DNA of 64,000 nucleotides from Nonomuraea glycinis (GCF_014646515.1 NZ_BMNK01000024.1:82505-146504), one strand, 5' to 3'. Positions 25,799-34,641 are shown, counted from the first letter of the stretch. Notes: a model not told the origin generated them from the letters alone. Numbers and translations are program-made.

Positions 25799-26708
25799 GG
25801 GCGTGCTGGCGGGCGGCGTGGCGGGCCTCGGCCTGTTCCTGCTGCTGAAGGCGCTGTTCCCGGCCCGGCCGGGACTGGTGGCCAGGCTGCTCGCGCTGGA
25901 CGAGGTGCGGGAGAGCTCCGACGCGCCCCGCATCCTGCTGCTGCCGGAGGAGGAGGTCAGCGCCTTCCGGCGGGGGCTCGGCCTGCGGCTGGCCCGCCTC
26001 TACGGCTCCCGTGGCTGGCACGTCCGCTCGACCAAGTCGGACCTGGCGCTGGTAGGACGCTCGTTCGAGGGCTTCCTGGCGACCAAGGCGCTGCTCGCGG
26101 CCAGCGGGCTGCTGGCCTTTCCGGTGCTGTTCGGCTGGCTGCTGCTGATGGGCTGGGGCGCCTCGCCGACCATCCCGTTCTGGGTGGCCGTACTCGCGTC
26201 GCTCGTCTTCTTCTTCCTGCCCGACCTGCAGATCAAGAAGGAAGCCGCGGCGCGCAGACGCGACTTCCGGCACGTCGTCGGCGCGTTCCTGGACCTGGTG
26301 TCGATGAACCTCGCCGGCGGCAGGGGCGTGCCCGAGGCGCTGATGATGGCCGTGTCGATCAGCGGCGAGCAGCCCAACTGGGCGATGGCCCGCATCCGGG
26401 ACGCGCTGCAGGGGGCCAGGATCGTCGGCATCACGCCCTGGCAGGCGCTCGGCCAGCTCGGCGAGGAGCTCAACATCGACGAGCTGCGGGACCTGTCGGC
26501 CGCGCTCGGCCTGGTCGCCGACGACGGGGCCAAGGTACGCAGCTCGCTGACCGCCCGGGCCGCTACCCTGCGCCGCCGCGAGCTGGCGGAGATCGAGGGC
26601 CGGGCCGGCGAACGGTCCCAGTCGATGCTGGTCGCCCAGCTTCTCCTCTGCGCGGGATTTGTCATCTTTCTCAGTTTTCCGGCCGCTATGAAGATGTTGG
26701 GGTCCTGA
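25791..26708 (+). CDS. tadC: TadC-like inner-membrane pilus assembly protein
   Basis: 305 residues. Transmembrane helices at about residues 5-22, 95-125, 130-145 and 280-300 surround a GspF-type domain containing FLDLVSMNLAGGRGVPEALM and WQALGQLGEELNIDELRDL, the usual TadC blocks. It overlaps tadB by 8 bases and the pilin gene by one base (TGATG). Confidence 0.9.
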   Translation: MVEGVLAGGVAGLGLFLLLKALFPARPGLVARLLALDEVRESSDAPRILLLPEEEVSAFRRGLGLRLARLYGSRGWHVRSTKSDLALVGRSFEGFLATKALLAASGLLAFPVLFGWLLLMGWGASPTIPFWVAVLASLVFFFLPDLQIKKEAAARRRDFRHVVGAFLDLVSMNLAGGRGVPEALMMAVSISGEQPNWAMARIRDALQGARIVGITPWQALGQLGEELNIDELRDLSAALGLVADDGAKVRSSLTARAATLRRRELAEIEGRAGERSQSMLVAQLLLCAGFVIFLSFPAAMKMLGS

Positions 26709-26935
26709 TGAACCATCCGTGGATCATTTACCTGGTCGCGTACCTGAGTGTGCGCATGCACCGCGCCCGCACCGCGCCGAGCCGTGGCGCCTCCGCCGTC
26801 GAGTGGGTCATCATCACGGCCATCATCGCCGGCGTCGCCCTCGGCCTGGCCACGCTGATCAGCCAGCTCGTGACGGAGAAGCAGGGCGACATCCAGGACT
26901 CGTTCGGCGGCGGTGGCGGTGACGGGGACACGTGA
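26708..26935 (+). CDS. flp: Flp-type pilin precursor
   Basis: 75 residues. The prepilin signature is RG|ASAVEWVIITAIIAG: cleavage after Gly with Glu at +5, followed by a hydrophobic helix (about residues 27-50) and a short Gly/Asp-rich tail. This is the expected form of an actinobacterial Flp major pilin, with a longer leader of about 26 residues. No prepilin peptidase gene is in the operon, so processing must use one encoded elsewhere. It overlaps both neighbours. Confidence 0.85.
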   Translation: MNHPWIIYLVAYLSVRMHRARTAPSRGASAVEWVIITAIIAGVALGLATLISQLVTEKQGDIQDSFGGGGGDGDT

Positions 26936-27426
26936 CCCGCTCCAAGCGCGGTGACCGAGGCGCGCCGGCGATCGGGAAACGCGGTGATCGAGGAGTGTCG
27001 GCGATCGGGAAGCGCGGTGATCGAGGGGTGTCGGCGATCGAGCTGGCCCTGCTCATGCCGGTCATCCTGGCCACTGTGCTGCTCATCGTGCAGGTCACCC
27101 TCTGGTTCCACGGCCGCCAGGTGGCGGAGGCGGCGGCCAGGGAGGGGGCCCGCGTCGCCAGGGCGGCTCCCGCCGACTCCGGCGGCTGGGAGCAGGAGGC
27201 CCAGGCCAAGGCCCGGGACGTGCTGACGGCCATCGGCCCCCAACTGCTCGACGGCGCCTCGGTGGACACCGCCGAGAAGGACCCGGACGAGCGGCACGTC
27301 ACCGTCACCGGCAGCGCCGTCCAGGTCATCCCCCTGCTGCCGGAGCTCGCCTTCACCATCACGGCCACCGCGGGCGGCCCGATCGAGTGCTTCCGCCCGG
27401 ACGACGGCGGAGAGGACTGCGAATGA
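26932..27426 (+). CDS. TadE-like pseudopilin with triplicated processing motif
   Basis: 164 residues from GTG. The hydrophobic segment GVSAIELALLMPVILATVLL (about residues 32-51) with Glu at +5 (E37) is the TadE/prepilin-type signal. The domain behind it includes QVAEAAAREGARVARAA, the TadE core. Uniquely, the leader is three direct copies of an 11-residue unit (residues 5-15, 16-26, 27-37; KRGDRGxxAIG/E). The first two copies have Gly where the functional one has the essential Glu. TadE-like proteins are minor pilins that support Flp assembly. Confidence 0.8.
   Translation: MTRSKRGDRGAPAIGKRGDRGVSAIGKRGDRGVSAIELALLMPVILATVLLIVQVTLWFHGRQVAEAAAREGARVARAAPADSGGWEQEAQAKARDVLTAIGPQLLDGASVDTAEKDPDERHVTVTGSAVQVIPLLPELAFTITATAGGPIECFRPDDGGEDCE
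26944..27042 (+). repeat. Three 33-bp repeats coding the prepilin leader
   Basis: Units start at 26944, 26977 and 27010; the second and third differ at only a few bases (final codon ggg versus gag). The last base change converts Gly to the +5 Glu only in the third unit. Confidence 0.9.
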
Positions 27427-27824
27427 ACCGCCGCGGCCGCGAGCGAGGCTCCATGGCCGTCGAGACGGTGATGCTGGCGCCGGTGTTCCTGCTCTTCCTG
27501 CTCTTCCTCGCCGGGGCCGGACGCCTGGTCGAGGCGCAGGGCGAGGTCAACGCCGCCGCCAGGGACGCCGCCCGCGCCGCCTCGATCCAGCGTACGTTCG
27601 GCGACGCGACCTCCGCCGCGGAGAAGATCGCCACCGACGCGCTCCAGGACGGGTGCGCGAGCCCGGCCGTCACCCTGGACGGCGACGCCTACGAGCAGGG
27701 CGGCGAGGTGCGGGCGGAGGTGACGTGCGAGCTGGACCTCGCCTTCCTCGGCTTCGGCGCGTCCAAGCGGATGACCGGCACCGCCGTGGTGCCGCTGGAG
27801 GAGTTCAGGAGAGTGGAGAAGTGA
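27423..27824 (+). CDS. Second TadE-like pseudopilin
   Basis: 133 residues from ATG 27423 inside the previous stop. The N-terminus RERGSMAVETVMLAPVFLLF has the prepilin form: Gly, then a +5 Glu (SMAVE) and a hydrophobic helix. RLVEAQGEVNAAARDAARAAS is the characteristic TadE helix behind it. Two cysteines (CASP, TCEL) could form a disulfide outside the membrane. It is coupled to both neighbours by 4-base overlaps. Confidence 0.8.
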   Translation: MNRRGRERGSMAVETVMLAPVFLLFLLFLAGAGRLVEAQGEVNAAARDAARAASIQRTFGDATSAAEKIATDALQDGCASPAVTLDGDAYEQGGEVRAEVTCELDLAFLGFGASKRMTGTAVVPLEEFRRVEK

Positions 27825-28294
27825 GGCGGGGGGAGCGCGGGTCCGTGCCGGTGCTCACCAGGCCGCTGGGGGAGCGCGGGTCCATGTCGGTGTTCACCGT
27901 GTTGTTCTCCGTGGTGGTGTTCCTGCTGGCCGGGCTGCTCGTGGACGGAGGATCGGCGATCAACGCCCGGCTGCGCGCCAACGACATCGCCGAGCAGGCC
28001 GCGCGGGCCGGCGCCGACCAGATCGACGTCGATCATCTGCGCGACACCGGTGAGGTCCGGATGCAGGGCCAGGCCGAGGTCTGCGCCAGGGCGGAGGAGG
28101 TCGTCGCGGCACACGGCGGAGACGGCATCACCCCGGCCGACTGCACCGTCGAGCAGGGGCAGACCCTGGTGACGGTCGCCGTACGGGTCCGCTGGACCGC
28201 CTTCTTCCTGGCCGCGATCGGTTTCGCCGGCTCGGAGATGGAGGGCGAGGCGAGCGCGGCGCCCGAGGCGAGCGCCGCGCCCGAGGACGGATGA
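27821..28294 (+). CDS. TadG/TadE-like membrane-anchored pilus protein
   Basis: 157 residues from GTG 27821, the start that couples to the preceding stop. It has a hydrophobic helix SVFTVLFSVVVFLLAGLLVD and the conserved GGSAINARLRANDIAEQAARAGAD block of putative Tad TadE/G-like proteins, with two cysteines in the outer domain. The leader contains the motif GERGS twice, 13 residues apart. The +5 residue is not Glu, so processing by a prepilin peptidase is uncertain. The C-terminus is an Ala/Glu-rich tail. Confidence 0.7.
   Translation: MRRGERGSVPVLTRPLGERGSMSVFTVLFSVVVFLLAGLLVDGGSAINARLRANDIAEQAARAGADQIDVDHLRDTGEVRMQGQAEVCARAEEVVAAHGGDGITPADCTVEQGQTLVTVAVRVRWTAFFLAAIGFAGSEMEGEASAAPEASAAPEDG
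27829..27897 (+). repeat. 39-bp direct duplication in the tadG-like leader
   Basis: gggggagcgcgggtcc occurs at 27829 and again at 27868, with similarity continuing through gtgccggtgctcacc / atgtcggtgttcacc. The 39-base period keeps the frame and duplicates the leader motif GERGS. Confidence 0.8.
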
Positions 28295-31101
28295 GCCAGA
28301 CCGAATCAGGCGGGTCAGTGGATGACAGAGCGCCGAATCAGCACGCTGGACGCAAGAGGGGAGAGGCCATGCCGACGCGAGAGCCCGCGCGCGCACGAGG
28401 TCCGGTGCATTCTGCCGGTCAGGGGCGCCCGCGCACGCTCAGGCAGGCGCCGCCGCGCGTCCAGCCCCGGCGCGGCCCCGGCGATGTGCTGGCCGGACTC
28501 GGCGCGCTGGTCCTGCTGGTGGCGCTGGTCGGCGGTGTCCCCTACGCGCTGCTGAGGTTCGCCGGGCCGCCGATCAGCCCCGAGCTGCTCGACCTCGATC
28601 TGCTGACCAGCAGCGTCGGGCCGAGCACGATCATGGCCGTGCTGGTGGTGTTCGTCTGGCTGGCCTGGCTGCAACTGGCCGTGTGCGTGGTGGTCGAGGT
28701 GTACGCGGGGGTGCGCCAGGTCGGGATGCCGGCCAGGGTGCCGCTGTCCGGCGGCACGCAGGCGCTGGCCAACAAGCTCGTCAGCGCGGTGCTGCTGCTG
28801 TTCACGGCGGGGGCCGTGGTCGTGCCGATCGCGGCGATGGCCGCCCCGCCCGCCCCGCCGCCGATGACCGCCGTCGCCTTCACCGCACCGGTCGTGGAGC
28901 AGCCGGAGGAGGCGCGGCAGTCCAAGAAGGTGTACGTGGTGCAGCCGCCGCACGGCCGGCACCACGAGAGCCTGTGGGAGATCGCCGAGAAGTGCCTCGG
29001 CGACGGACGTCGTTACCCGGAGATCTTCAAGCTCAACCAGCACAAGGAGCAGCCCGACGGCGCCCGCCTGCGGATGGCCGACCTGATCAGGCCCGGCTGG
29101 GTGCTCGACATGCCGGACGACGCGCGCAACACGCACGTCGTCCCCGCCACCCAGGCCAGGACGCAGACGCTGGAGGAGCATCCGGCCAAGCCGGGCGGCG
29201 GCGAGCGGGCGATCGTCAGGGACCACGTCGACCGGTCGGCCACCCAGAAACAGGGCGTCGCCAAGCCCGAGGTCAGAGACTCCCGGCCGCAGGACAGCGT
29301 CCAGATGCAGCCGGCCGCCGACGGCCTGGAGCTTGTCGACTTCCTGGCCGGCGCGTCGCTGGCCGCCGCCGGACTGCTGGCGGTGCTCGGCAGGAGGCGC
29401 CGCGAGCAGCTCTGGCACCGCTTGTTCGGCCACCGCGTCATACGGCCACGCGGCGACGCGGCGGAGGTGGAGGTGGCGCTGCGGCTCGGCGCCGACGCCC
29501 CCGGCGCCCGCATCCTCGACCTCGGCCTCCGGCTGCTCGGCGCGGAGCTGGCCGCCGCGAACCGCACCCCGCCGACCGTCTACGGCGCGCACCTGTCCGC
29601 GCGCACACTCGACCTGTGGATCCACCCGCCGGACGGCGACCCGCCCGTTCCCTGGACGGTCAAGGACGGCGGGCAGGTGTGGCGGCTGGCGGCGCACGAG
29701 GGCCGCCTGCTGGAGGATCAGCCGGGCGGGGCCCCGTACCCCGGGCTGGTATCGATCGGCACGGACCAGAGCGGCCGGGTGCTCGTGGACCTGGAGGCCG
29801 CGCAGGGGTTGATCAACATCCGTGGCCCGCAGACGACGGCGGCGCTGGCCGCGCTCGCCGTGGAGCTGGCCACGAACCGGTGGTCCGACGGCATGCGGAT
29901 CACGCTCGTCGGCTTCGGCGAGGAGCTGACGGCGATCGCCCCGGACCGGATCAGGGCCGTCGGCAGCCTGGCGGCGGCGCTGCCGGAGCTGGAGGCGACG
30001 GCCGCGCCACGCCAGGAGGTGCTCACCGGCAGGATCACCGGCCGGCCCCGGGACGCCCACTACCTGTTGTCGGCGGTGGCGCCCACCCATGAGGAGGCGC
30101 GCCGGCTGGCCCTGCTCGCCCGCAACGACACGGCGGGATACGTGGTGACCGGCGACGTGCCGCACGCCACCTGGACGTGGGAGATCACCGAGGACGGCCT
30201 GGCCAGGATCCCGGAGCTGGGGTTCGAGGTGACGGCACAGCTCCTGCCCCGCCGCCACTACCGGGCGCTGATCGAGCTGTTCCGTACGGCGGACCGGATG
30301 GACGGCGAGGTGATCCCCGAGGCGCAGCCGCTGGTGGACCTGCACCCGCCCGCGGTGGAGATCAGGCTGCTCGGCCCGCTGGAGGTCGTCGGGCCGGAGC
30401 CGATGGAGCAGGGGCGGATGGCGCTGGCCACCGAGCTGCTGGTCTACCTCGCCACGCATCCCGGCGGGGTGCATCCGGTGGTGCTCGGCGGCGTGCTGTG
30501 GCCGCGCGGCGTGCAGGCCATGGTAAGGGACGCCACGATCGCCCGGGTCGCCGACTGGCTGGGCCCCCGCCACCTGCGCACCGACCAGGCCGGCAGGCTC
30601 ACCCTGGGGCCGGACGTGCGCACGGACTGGGTGCTCTTCCGCGAGCTGGTACGCCGCTCGCACGATGATCCGACGGCCCGCGCCCTGCTGCTGGAAAGGG
30701 CGCTCGGCCTGGTCAGCGGCCCGTTGCTGAGCGGGCGGCCGGAGGGCCGGTACGCGTGGCTGGCGGGCGACGAGCTGGAGTACGACGTGTCGGCCGAGGT
30801 CGCCGACGCCGCGCACCGGCTCTGCGAGCTCCGCCTCGCCGAGGGCGACCCCGACGCCGCCATCGCCGCCGTACGGGCCGGGTTGCTGCTGGCCACCGAC
30901 GACGAGAGCCTCTGGCGCGACCTGCTACGGGCCACGCACGCCACCGGTGACCTGGGCCGGCTGCGTGCCGTCGTGGAGGGGTTGACCAGGCGATCCGCCT
31001 CCCATCCGCACAGCGGCGGGATGGCCCCCGAAACCGAGGCGCTGATCGACGAGCTGCTGCCGTCGTGGCGCCTTCACGTCGTCAGGGAGTCCACGGCATG
31101 A
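28291..31101 (+). CDS. Membrane LysM-BTAD protein of the Tad operon
   Basis: 936 residues. Basic N-terminus, then hydrophobic helices at about residues 62-88, 108-140 and 160-185. A LysM-like region follows (about 208-270, KVYVVQPPHGRHHESLWEIAEKCLGDG and FKLNQHKEQPDGARLR), then another hydrophobic stretch near 345-365 and a long cytosolic part. The C-terminal about 240 residues resemble a BTAD/SARP-type module: VEIRLLGPLEVVG, LLVYLATHPGGVHPVVLGGVLWP, and a TPR-like end (ELRLAEGDPDAAIAAVRAGL). Proteins of this LysM+BTAD form are known in actinobacterial Tad loci. It could sense the wall and signal, but no DNA-binding function is shown here. Confidence 0.75.
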   Translation: MSQTESGGSVDDRAPNQHAGRKRGEAMPTREPARARGPVHSAGQGRPRTLRQAPPRVQPRRGPGDVLAGLGALVLLVALVGGVPYALLRFAGPPISPELLDLDLLTSSVGPSTIMAVLVVFVWLAWLQLAVCVVVEVYAGVRQVGMPARVPLSGGTQALANKLVSAVLLLFTAGAVVVPIAAMAAPPAPPPMTAVAFTAPVVEQPEEARQSKKVYVVQPPHGRHHESLWEIAEKCLGDGRRYPEIFKLNQHKEQPDGARLRMADLIRPGWVLDMPDDARNTHVVPATQARTQTLEEHPAKPGGGERAIVRDHVDRSATQKQGVAKPEVRDSRPQDSVQMQPAADGLELVDFLAGASLAAAGLLAVLGRRRREQLWHRLFGHRVIRPRGDAAEVEVALRLGADAPGARILDLGLRLLGAELAAANRTPPTVYGAHLSARTLDLWIHPPDGDPPVPWTVKDGGQVWRLAAHEGRLLEDQPGGAPYPGLVSIGTDQSGRVLVDLEAAQGLINIRGPQTTAALAALAVELATNRWSDGMRITLVGFGEELTAIAPDRIRAVGSLAAALPELEATAAPRQEVLTGRITGRPRDAHYLLSAVAPTHEEARRLALLARNDTAGYVVTGDVPHATWTWEITEDGLARIPELGFEVTAQLLPRRHYRALIELFRTADRMDGEVIPEAQPLVDLHPPAVEIRLLGPLEVVGPEPMEQGRMALATELLVYLATHPGGVHPVVLGGVLWPRGVQAMVRDATIARVADWLGPRHLRTDQAGRLTLGPDVRTDWVLFRELVRRSHDDPTARALLLERALGLVSGPLLSGRPEGRYAWLAGDELEYDVSAEVADAAHRLCELRLAEGDPDAAIAAVRAGLLLATDDESLWRDLLRATHATGDLGRLRAVVEGLTRRSASHPHSGGMAPETEALIDELLPSWRLHVVRESTA

Positions 31102-31697
31102 GACGGATGACAGTCGGCTTGGCGCTCCTGCTGGTGGCGGGGTGCGGGCAGGTGGAGCAGCCCTACCGGCCGAAGAGCGTGCCGGACGTGGCCGCGAGCG
31201 AGGCTCCGAGCAAGGCGAAGGCCACCTCCACCGCCGGCGCGCGGCCGGACACGATCGACGTCGGCGGGGAGTTGGAGGTGCGGGTGCGGTGGCCCGAGCG
31301 GGACGACGCGCTGGTGCGGCTCTTCCCCGGCTACTACGCGGAGGCGTGGGAGGCGGTCATGTCCGGTGACGACCGCTATCTGCGCCGCGTCGAGCCTGCC
31401 TACGCGGGTGAGGCGGCCGCCTGGGTGCGCAACTTCACCGACAAGAAGCAGTCGGTCAGCGGTGTCGTACGACTCTTCCGCCTGCGGGTGAAGGCGGTCG
31501 TGGGCCGGGGCGCCGAGCTCAACGTGTGCGTGGACGAGACGAAGATGAAGCTGGTCTCCACGAGCACCGGCGAGCCCATCAGCCCGCAGCCCGACTCCAG
31601 CCGCGCCCCCTACCTCCAGATCGTGCTCGCCCACCGCGACGACGACGGGGTGTGGCGCATCAGGCAGTTCAGCCACAGCAAGGAAGGGTGCACTTGA
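31098..31697 (+). CDS. Putative lipoprotein in the Tad operon
   Basis: 199 residues from ATG 31098. The signal peptide MRRMTVGLALLLVAGCGQ ends in a lipobox (LVAGC; Cys about residue 16). The mature part has an NTF2-like feel: FPGYYAEAWEAVMSGDDRYLRRVEP, then strands and a C-terminal IRQFSHSKEGCT. It is translationally coupled to the LysM-BTAD gene. The function is unknown; a surface-anchored accessory of the pilus is the likely role. Confidence 0.7.
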   Translation: MRRMTVGLALLLVAGCGQVEQPYRPKSVPDVAASEAPSKAKATSTAGARPDTIDVGGELEVRVRWPERDDALVRLFPGYYAEAWEAVMSGDDRYLRRVEPAYAGEAAAWVRNFTDKKQSVSGVVRLFRLRVKAVVGRGAELNVCVDETKMKLVSTSTGEPISPQPDSSRAPYLQIVLAHRDDDGVWRIRQFSHSKEGCT

Positions 31698-32632
31698 TGA
31701 AAGGCCTGCTTCCCGTGCTCGTCGCCGCGTCGGTGCTGTTCGCGGGCGGCACCGCGCCGCCCACCGCGCCCCCGAGAGGCGTGGAGTCCGAGGGTTTCCA
31801 GAACGGGAACACCCGGGAACTCGTCCTGCGGCACTCCAAGATCCGCATCACCGGCGACGGCGCCAAGGGCGGCAAGAGCGACGGTTACCAGCTCAAGAGC
31901 CCCTGCTGGTACGAGCCCGGACTGGACGCGGAGAAGATGCTGGCGTTCATGTCGGACGCGCGGGCCAACGCCTCCAGGATCCAGCGTGACGAGGAGGGCT
32001 TCAACGCCTTCATCAAGCAGTTCAAGGACAAGGTGGGGCAGCCGGGGCTGTGGTGGACGCCCGCCTACAACGCGGGCGATCCCAAGGGCGCGGCCTGCTG
32101 GGCGGGGCTCGAACTGTTCGTGTTCGTGGAGCCCAACACCACCCCGCCCAGCGGGATCACCTTCCAGGAACTCGCCGAGGTGGCCAGGGCCGCGCTGACC
32201 GTGCCCCAGGGCACGATCAAGCTCAACCCGGACGCCAGTAGCTACGTCAACCTGCCCACGTTCGTCTGGCTTGAGGACATCGGCCAGCCGCGGCGCACGG
32301 TCACCGCGACGCTGCCGGGCGTGATGAGCGCCACCGTGGTGGCCACCCTCTCCGACATCAAGATCAAGGCGGGCACGGACCGGGCCGAGGTGGTGGAGAA
32401 GGGGTGCGGCGCGTCGGGCAAGCCGTACGCGAAGAACGCCGAGTTCACCTGCGGGGTGCGTTACGAGCGTGCCTCCATCGACCAGCCGCGCCAGGTCTAC
32501 GAGCTGACCGTGACGAGTGTTTGGCCGGTGGCGGTGACCGGAGGGGCGCAGAATGTCCAGTTCGATCCCGTACAGGCGCAGGTGACGCGTGATGTGCCGG
32601 TCGGTGAGGTGCAGAGCAACGTCAAGCCGTGA
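31697..32632 (+). CDS. Secreted protein at the end of the Tad operon
   Basis: 311 residues from ATG 31697, overlapping the preceding TGA by one base. A signal peptide (MKGLLPVLVAASVLFAGGTA) precedes an exported domain containing SPCWYEPGLDAEKML, PGLWWTPAYNAGDPKGAACW, and four cysteines that could form two disulfides (SPCW/AACW and KGCG/FTCG). I do not recognise a catalytic domain. A strong terminator hairpin follows immediately, so it closes the operon. Confidence 0.7.
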   Translation: MKGLLPVLVAASVLFAGGTAPPTAPPRGVESEGFQNGNTRELVLRHSKIRITGDGAKGGKSDGYQLKSPCWYEPGLDAEKMLAFMSDARANASRIQRDEEGFNAFIKQFKDKVGQPGLWWTPAYNAGDPKGAACWAGLELFVFVEPNTTPPSGITFQELAEVARAALTVPQGTIKLNPDASSYVNLPTFVWLEDIGQPRRTVTATLPGVMSATVVATLSDIKIKAGTDRAEVVEKGCGASGKPYAKNAEFTCGVRYERASIDQPRQVYELTVTSVWPVAVTGGAQNVQFDPVQAQVTRDVPVGEVQSNVKP

Positions 32633-32637
32633 GACGT

Positions 32638-32672
32638 GACGAAGGGCTGGCCCGCCGGACCAGCCCTTCGTC
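32638..32672 (+). terminator. Terminator of the Tad operon
   Basis: gacgaagggctgg (32638-32650) pairs perfectly with ccagcccttcgtc (32660-32672): a 13-bp stem with a 9-base loop, 5 bases after the last stop. No U-run follows, as is usual in high-G+C actinobacteria. It also lies just beyond the stop of the convergent ogt gene and may serve both. Confidence 0.85.
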
Positions 32673-32680
32673 GTGAAATA

Positions 32681-33181
32681 TCAGTGCTTGCTTGATTCGT
32701 GGGCGAGCAGCCATTCCTTGACCGGGACGCCGTAGTAGTAGCCGCCGAAGCCGCCCGTGGTGGGCAGCACCCGGTGGCAGGGCACGAACGGCGCGATGAG
32801 GTTCTGGGCGCAGGCCGAGCCCGCCGCGCGGGCCGCCGTCCTGGGCAGGCCCGCCCGTACGGCCAGCTCGGCGTACGACACCGTGGTGCCCGGCCGGACC
32901 TCGCGGAGCACCTGGTGGAGGCGCTTGCGCGTGGGTGTGCCCGGCTGCTCGACCGCGATGGCGTCCAGCGCTTCGAGGTCGCCGTCGAAGTAGGCGCGCA
33001 CCGCCTGGGCGACCGGGCCGAGGTCGTCGACCACGTCCAGGCCCTCGGCCTGCAGCGCGGGCGAGAGCCGTACGTACATCTCCTTGGGGTCGGCGGTGAA
33101 GCCGGCGGCGACGAGCACCTCGTCGCGGGTCAGCACGGACAGCTCGCCGATCGGGGTGGGCAGGATCTGAGCGTTGATCAT
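32681..33181 (-). CDS. ogt: Methylated-DNA-[protein]-cysteine S-methyltransferase
   Basis: 166 residues from ATG 33181, which overlaps the upstream TGA; the longer open frame inside the Ada gene is rejected. The active-site motif PCHRV (IAPFVPCHRVLPTTGG) is intact, and the recognition helix region YAELAVRAGLPRTAARAAGSA matches the family. It removes alkyl groups from O6-alkylguanine by suicide transfer to Cys. It is coupled to the Ada-AlkA gene, forming a two-gene alkylation-repair operon. Confidence 0.95.
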   Translation of the reverse strand: MINAQILPTPIGELSVLTRDEVLVAAGFTADPKEMYVRLSPALQAEGLDVVDDLGPVAQAVRAYFDGDLEALDAIAVEQPGTPTRKRLHQVLREVRPGTTVSYAELAVRAGLPRTAARAAGSACAQNLIAPFVPCHRVLPTTGGFGGYYYGVPVKEWLLAHESSKH

Positions 33182-34641
33182 GAGTGGCTCCAGAGGTGAA
33201 GGGCGGCGTAGGCGCGCCAGGGGCGCCACCGCTCGAGGTGTTCCTTGGGGATGTCCAGGGCGGCCATGCGCCGGTCGAGCACCAGGTCGCCGGTGGGCCA
33301 GGCGTCGGGGTCGCGCAGCGCGCGCAGTGCGATGTAGCTGGCGGTCCACGGCCCGATGCCGGGGATCGCGAGCAGCTCCCGCACCGCCTCCGCGGGGTCC
33401 TGGGCGCCGTCGAGGTCGATCAGGCCGCCGTCGACCCGGCTCGCCAGCTCCTTGAGCGTGGCGATCCGCCGGGTGGTCAGTCCGAGCCCGTCGAGCTCGG
33501 CCGCGAGCAGCTCGGCGGCGGTGGGGAAGAGGTGGCCGTCCGCCGTGCGGGCACCGGCCGTGGCGACGATCCGGCCGAGCAGGGTGCGCGCGCCCGCGAC
33601 GGAGATCTGCTGCCCCACCACCGCGCGCACCGCGAGCTCGAACCCGTCGAACGTCCCCGGCACCCGCAGGCCGGGCCTTGCCGCCACCAGCGGGGCGAGC
33701 GACGTCCGGCCCAGCGCGTCGGCGATGGCGGCCGGGTCGGCGTCCAGGTCCAGGAGCCGGCGGCAGCGCGCCACGATGCGGGCGAGCTGCCGGGTGTCGG
33801 CCACGCTCACGTCGAGCGCCAGGTGGCCGCGCTGCGGGGTGAGGGTGATCGTGCCGCCGGGGACGACCCGGCTGTAGGAGGTCGCGTCCGCCACCTCCAG
33901 CCCGGGGATGGCGCGGGAGGCGAGAAACGTGAAAACGCCTTCAACGTCGTACGGCTCCCGCCCGTGCAGCCGAAGCCGAAGCACAGCGGGCCCCGCTTGT
34001 GCGCCTTCAGCACCCGCCACGGTGGTGGGTGTGGTCGCTGCGTCTTCGCGTCGGGCCGCGCTGGTCAGGCCGCCGGCCGTGGCTCGCAGTTCGCTCGGTG
34101 TGAAGCCGTACGTCTCCCGCATGGTCGCGTTGAACTGCCGGACGCTGCCGAACCCGGCGGCGAACGCCACGTCCGTCACCGGCAGCGCCGTCTCGGTCAG
34201 CAACTGCTTGGCCAGCAGCAGCCGCCTTGTCCTGGCGACGGCGAGCGGCCCGACGCCGAGTTCGGTGACGAACAGCCGGTGCAGGTGGCGCTCGGTGATG
34301 TGCAGCCTCCTGGCCAGGCCGGCCACGCCGTCCTCGTCGGCGCCGCCGTCGTCGATCAGCCGCAGCGCCCGGCCGATGAGGTCGCCGCGCAGGTCCCACC
34401 CGGGGTCACCAGGGGACAGCTCGGGGCGGCAGCGCTTGCACGGCCGGAACCCGGCGGCCTCCGCCGAGGCGGCGTGCCGGTAGAAGCGCACGTTGCGTGC
34501 GCCGGGCGTGCGCGCCGGGCAGATGGGCCGGCAGTAGATACGGGTCGTCGTCACCGCCGTGTAGAACCGCCCGTCGAACCGGGCGTCCCTGGCCGAGACG
34601 GCCCGGTAGCAGGCGTCGAAGTCGAGCTCTGTGGGTGACAT
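33178..34641 (-). CDS. Ada-AlkA fusion: methylphosphotriester sensor, AraC HTH and 3-methyladenine glycosylase
   Basis: 487 residues. Domain 1 (about residues 8-78) is the Ada methylphosphotriester domain with its four zinc cysteines (IYCRPIC and PCKRC). Domain 2 (about 85-190) is an AraC-type HTH (GLARRLHITERHLHRLF). Domain 3 (about 215-487) is AlkA: HhH motif LLAIPGIGPWTASYIALRAL with the catalytic Asp in PTGDLVL. It is thus a methyl-sensing activator and base-excision glycosylase in one chain, a common actinobacterial form. TATTCT lies 7 bases before the ATG, so the mRNA is probably leaderless. The Ogt domain of classical Ada is encoded separately by the next gene. Confidence 0.93.
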   Translation of the reverse strand: MSPTELDFDACYRAVSARDARFDGRFYTAVTTTRIYCRPICPARTPGARNVRFYRHAASAEAAGFRPCKRCRPELSPGDPGWDLRGDLIGRALRLIDDGGADEDGVAGLARRLHITERHLHRLFVTELGVGPLAVARTRRLLLAKQLLTETALPVTDVAFAAGFGSVRQFNATMRETYGFTPSELRATAGGLTSAARREDAATTPTTVAGAEGAQAGPAVLRLRLHGREPYDVEGVFTFLASRAIPGLEVADATSYSRVVPGGTITLTPQRGHLALDVSVADTRQLARIVARCRRLLDLDADPAAIADALGRTSLAPLVAARPGLRVPGTFDGFELAVRAVVGQQISVAGARTLLGRIVATAGARTADGHLFPTAAELLAAELDGLGLTTRRIATLKELASRVDGGLIDLDGAQDPAEAVRELLAIPGIGPWTASYIALRALRDPDAWPTGDLVLDRRMAALDIPKEHLERWRPWRAYAALHLWSHS

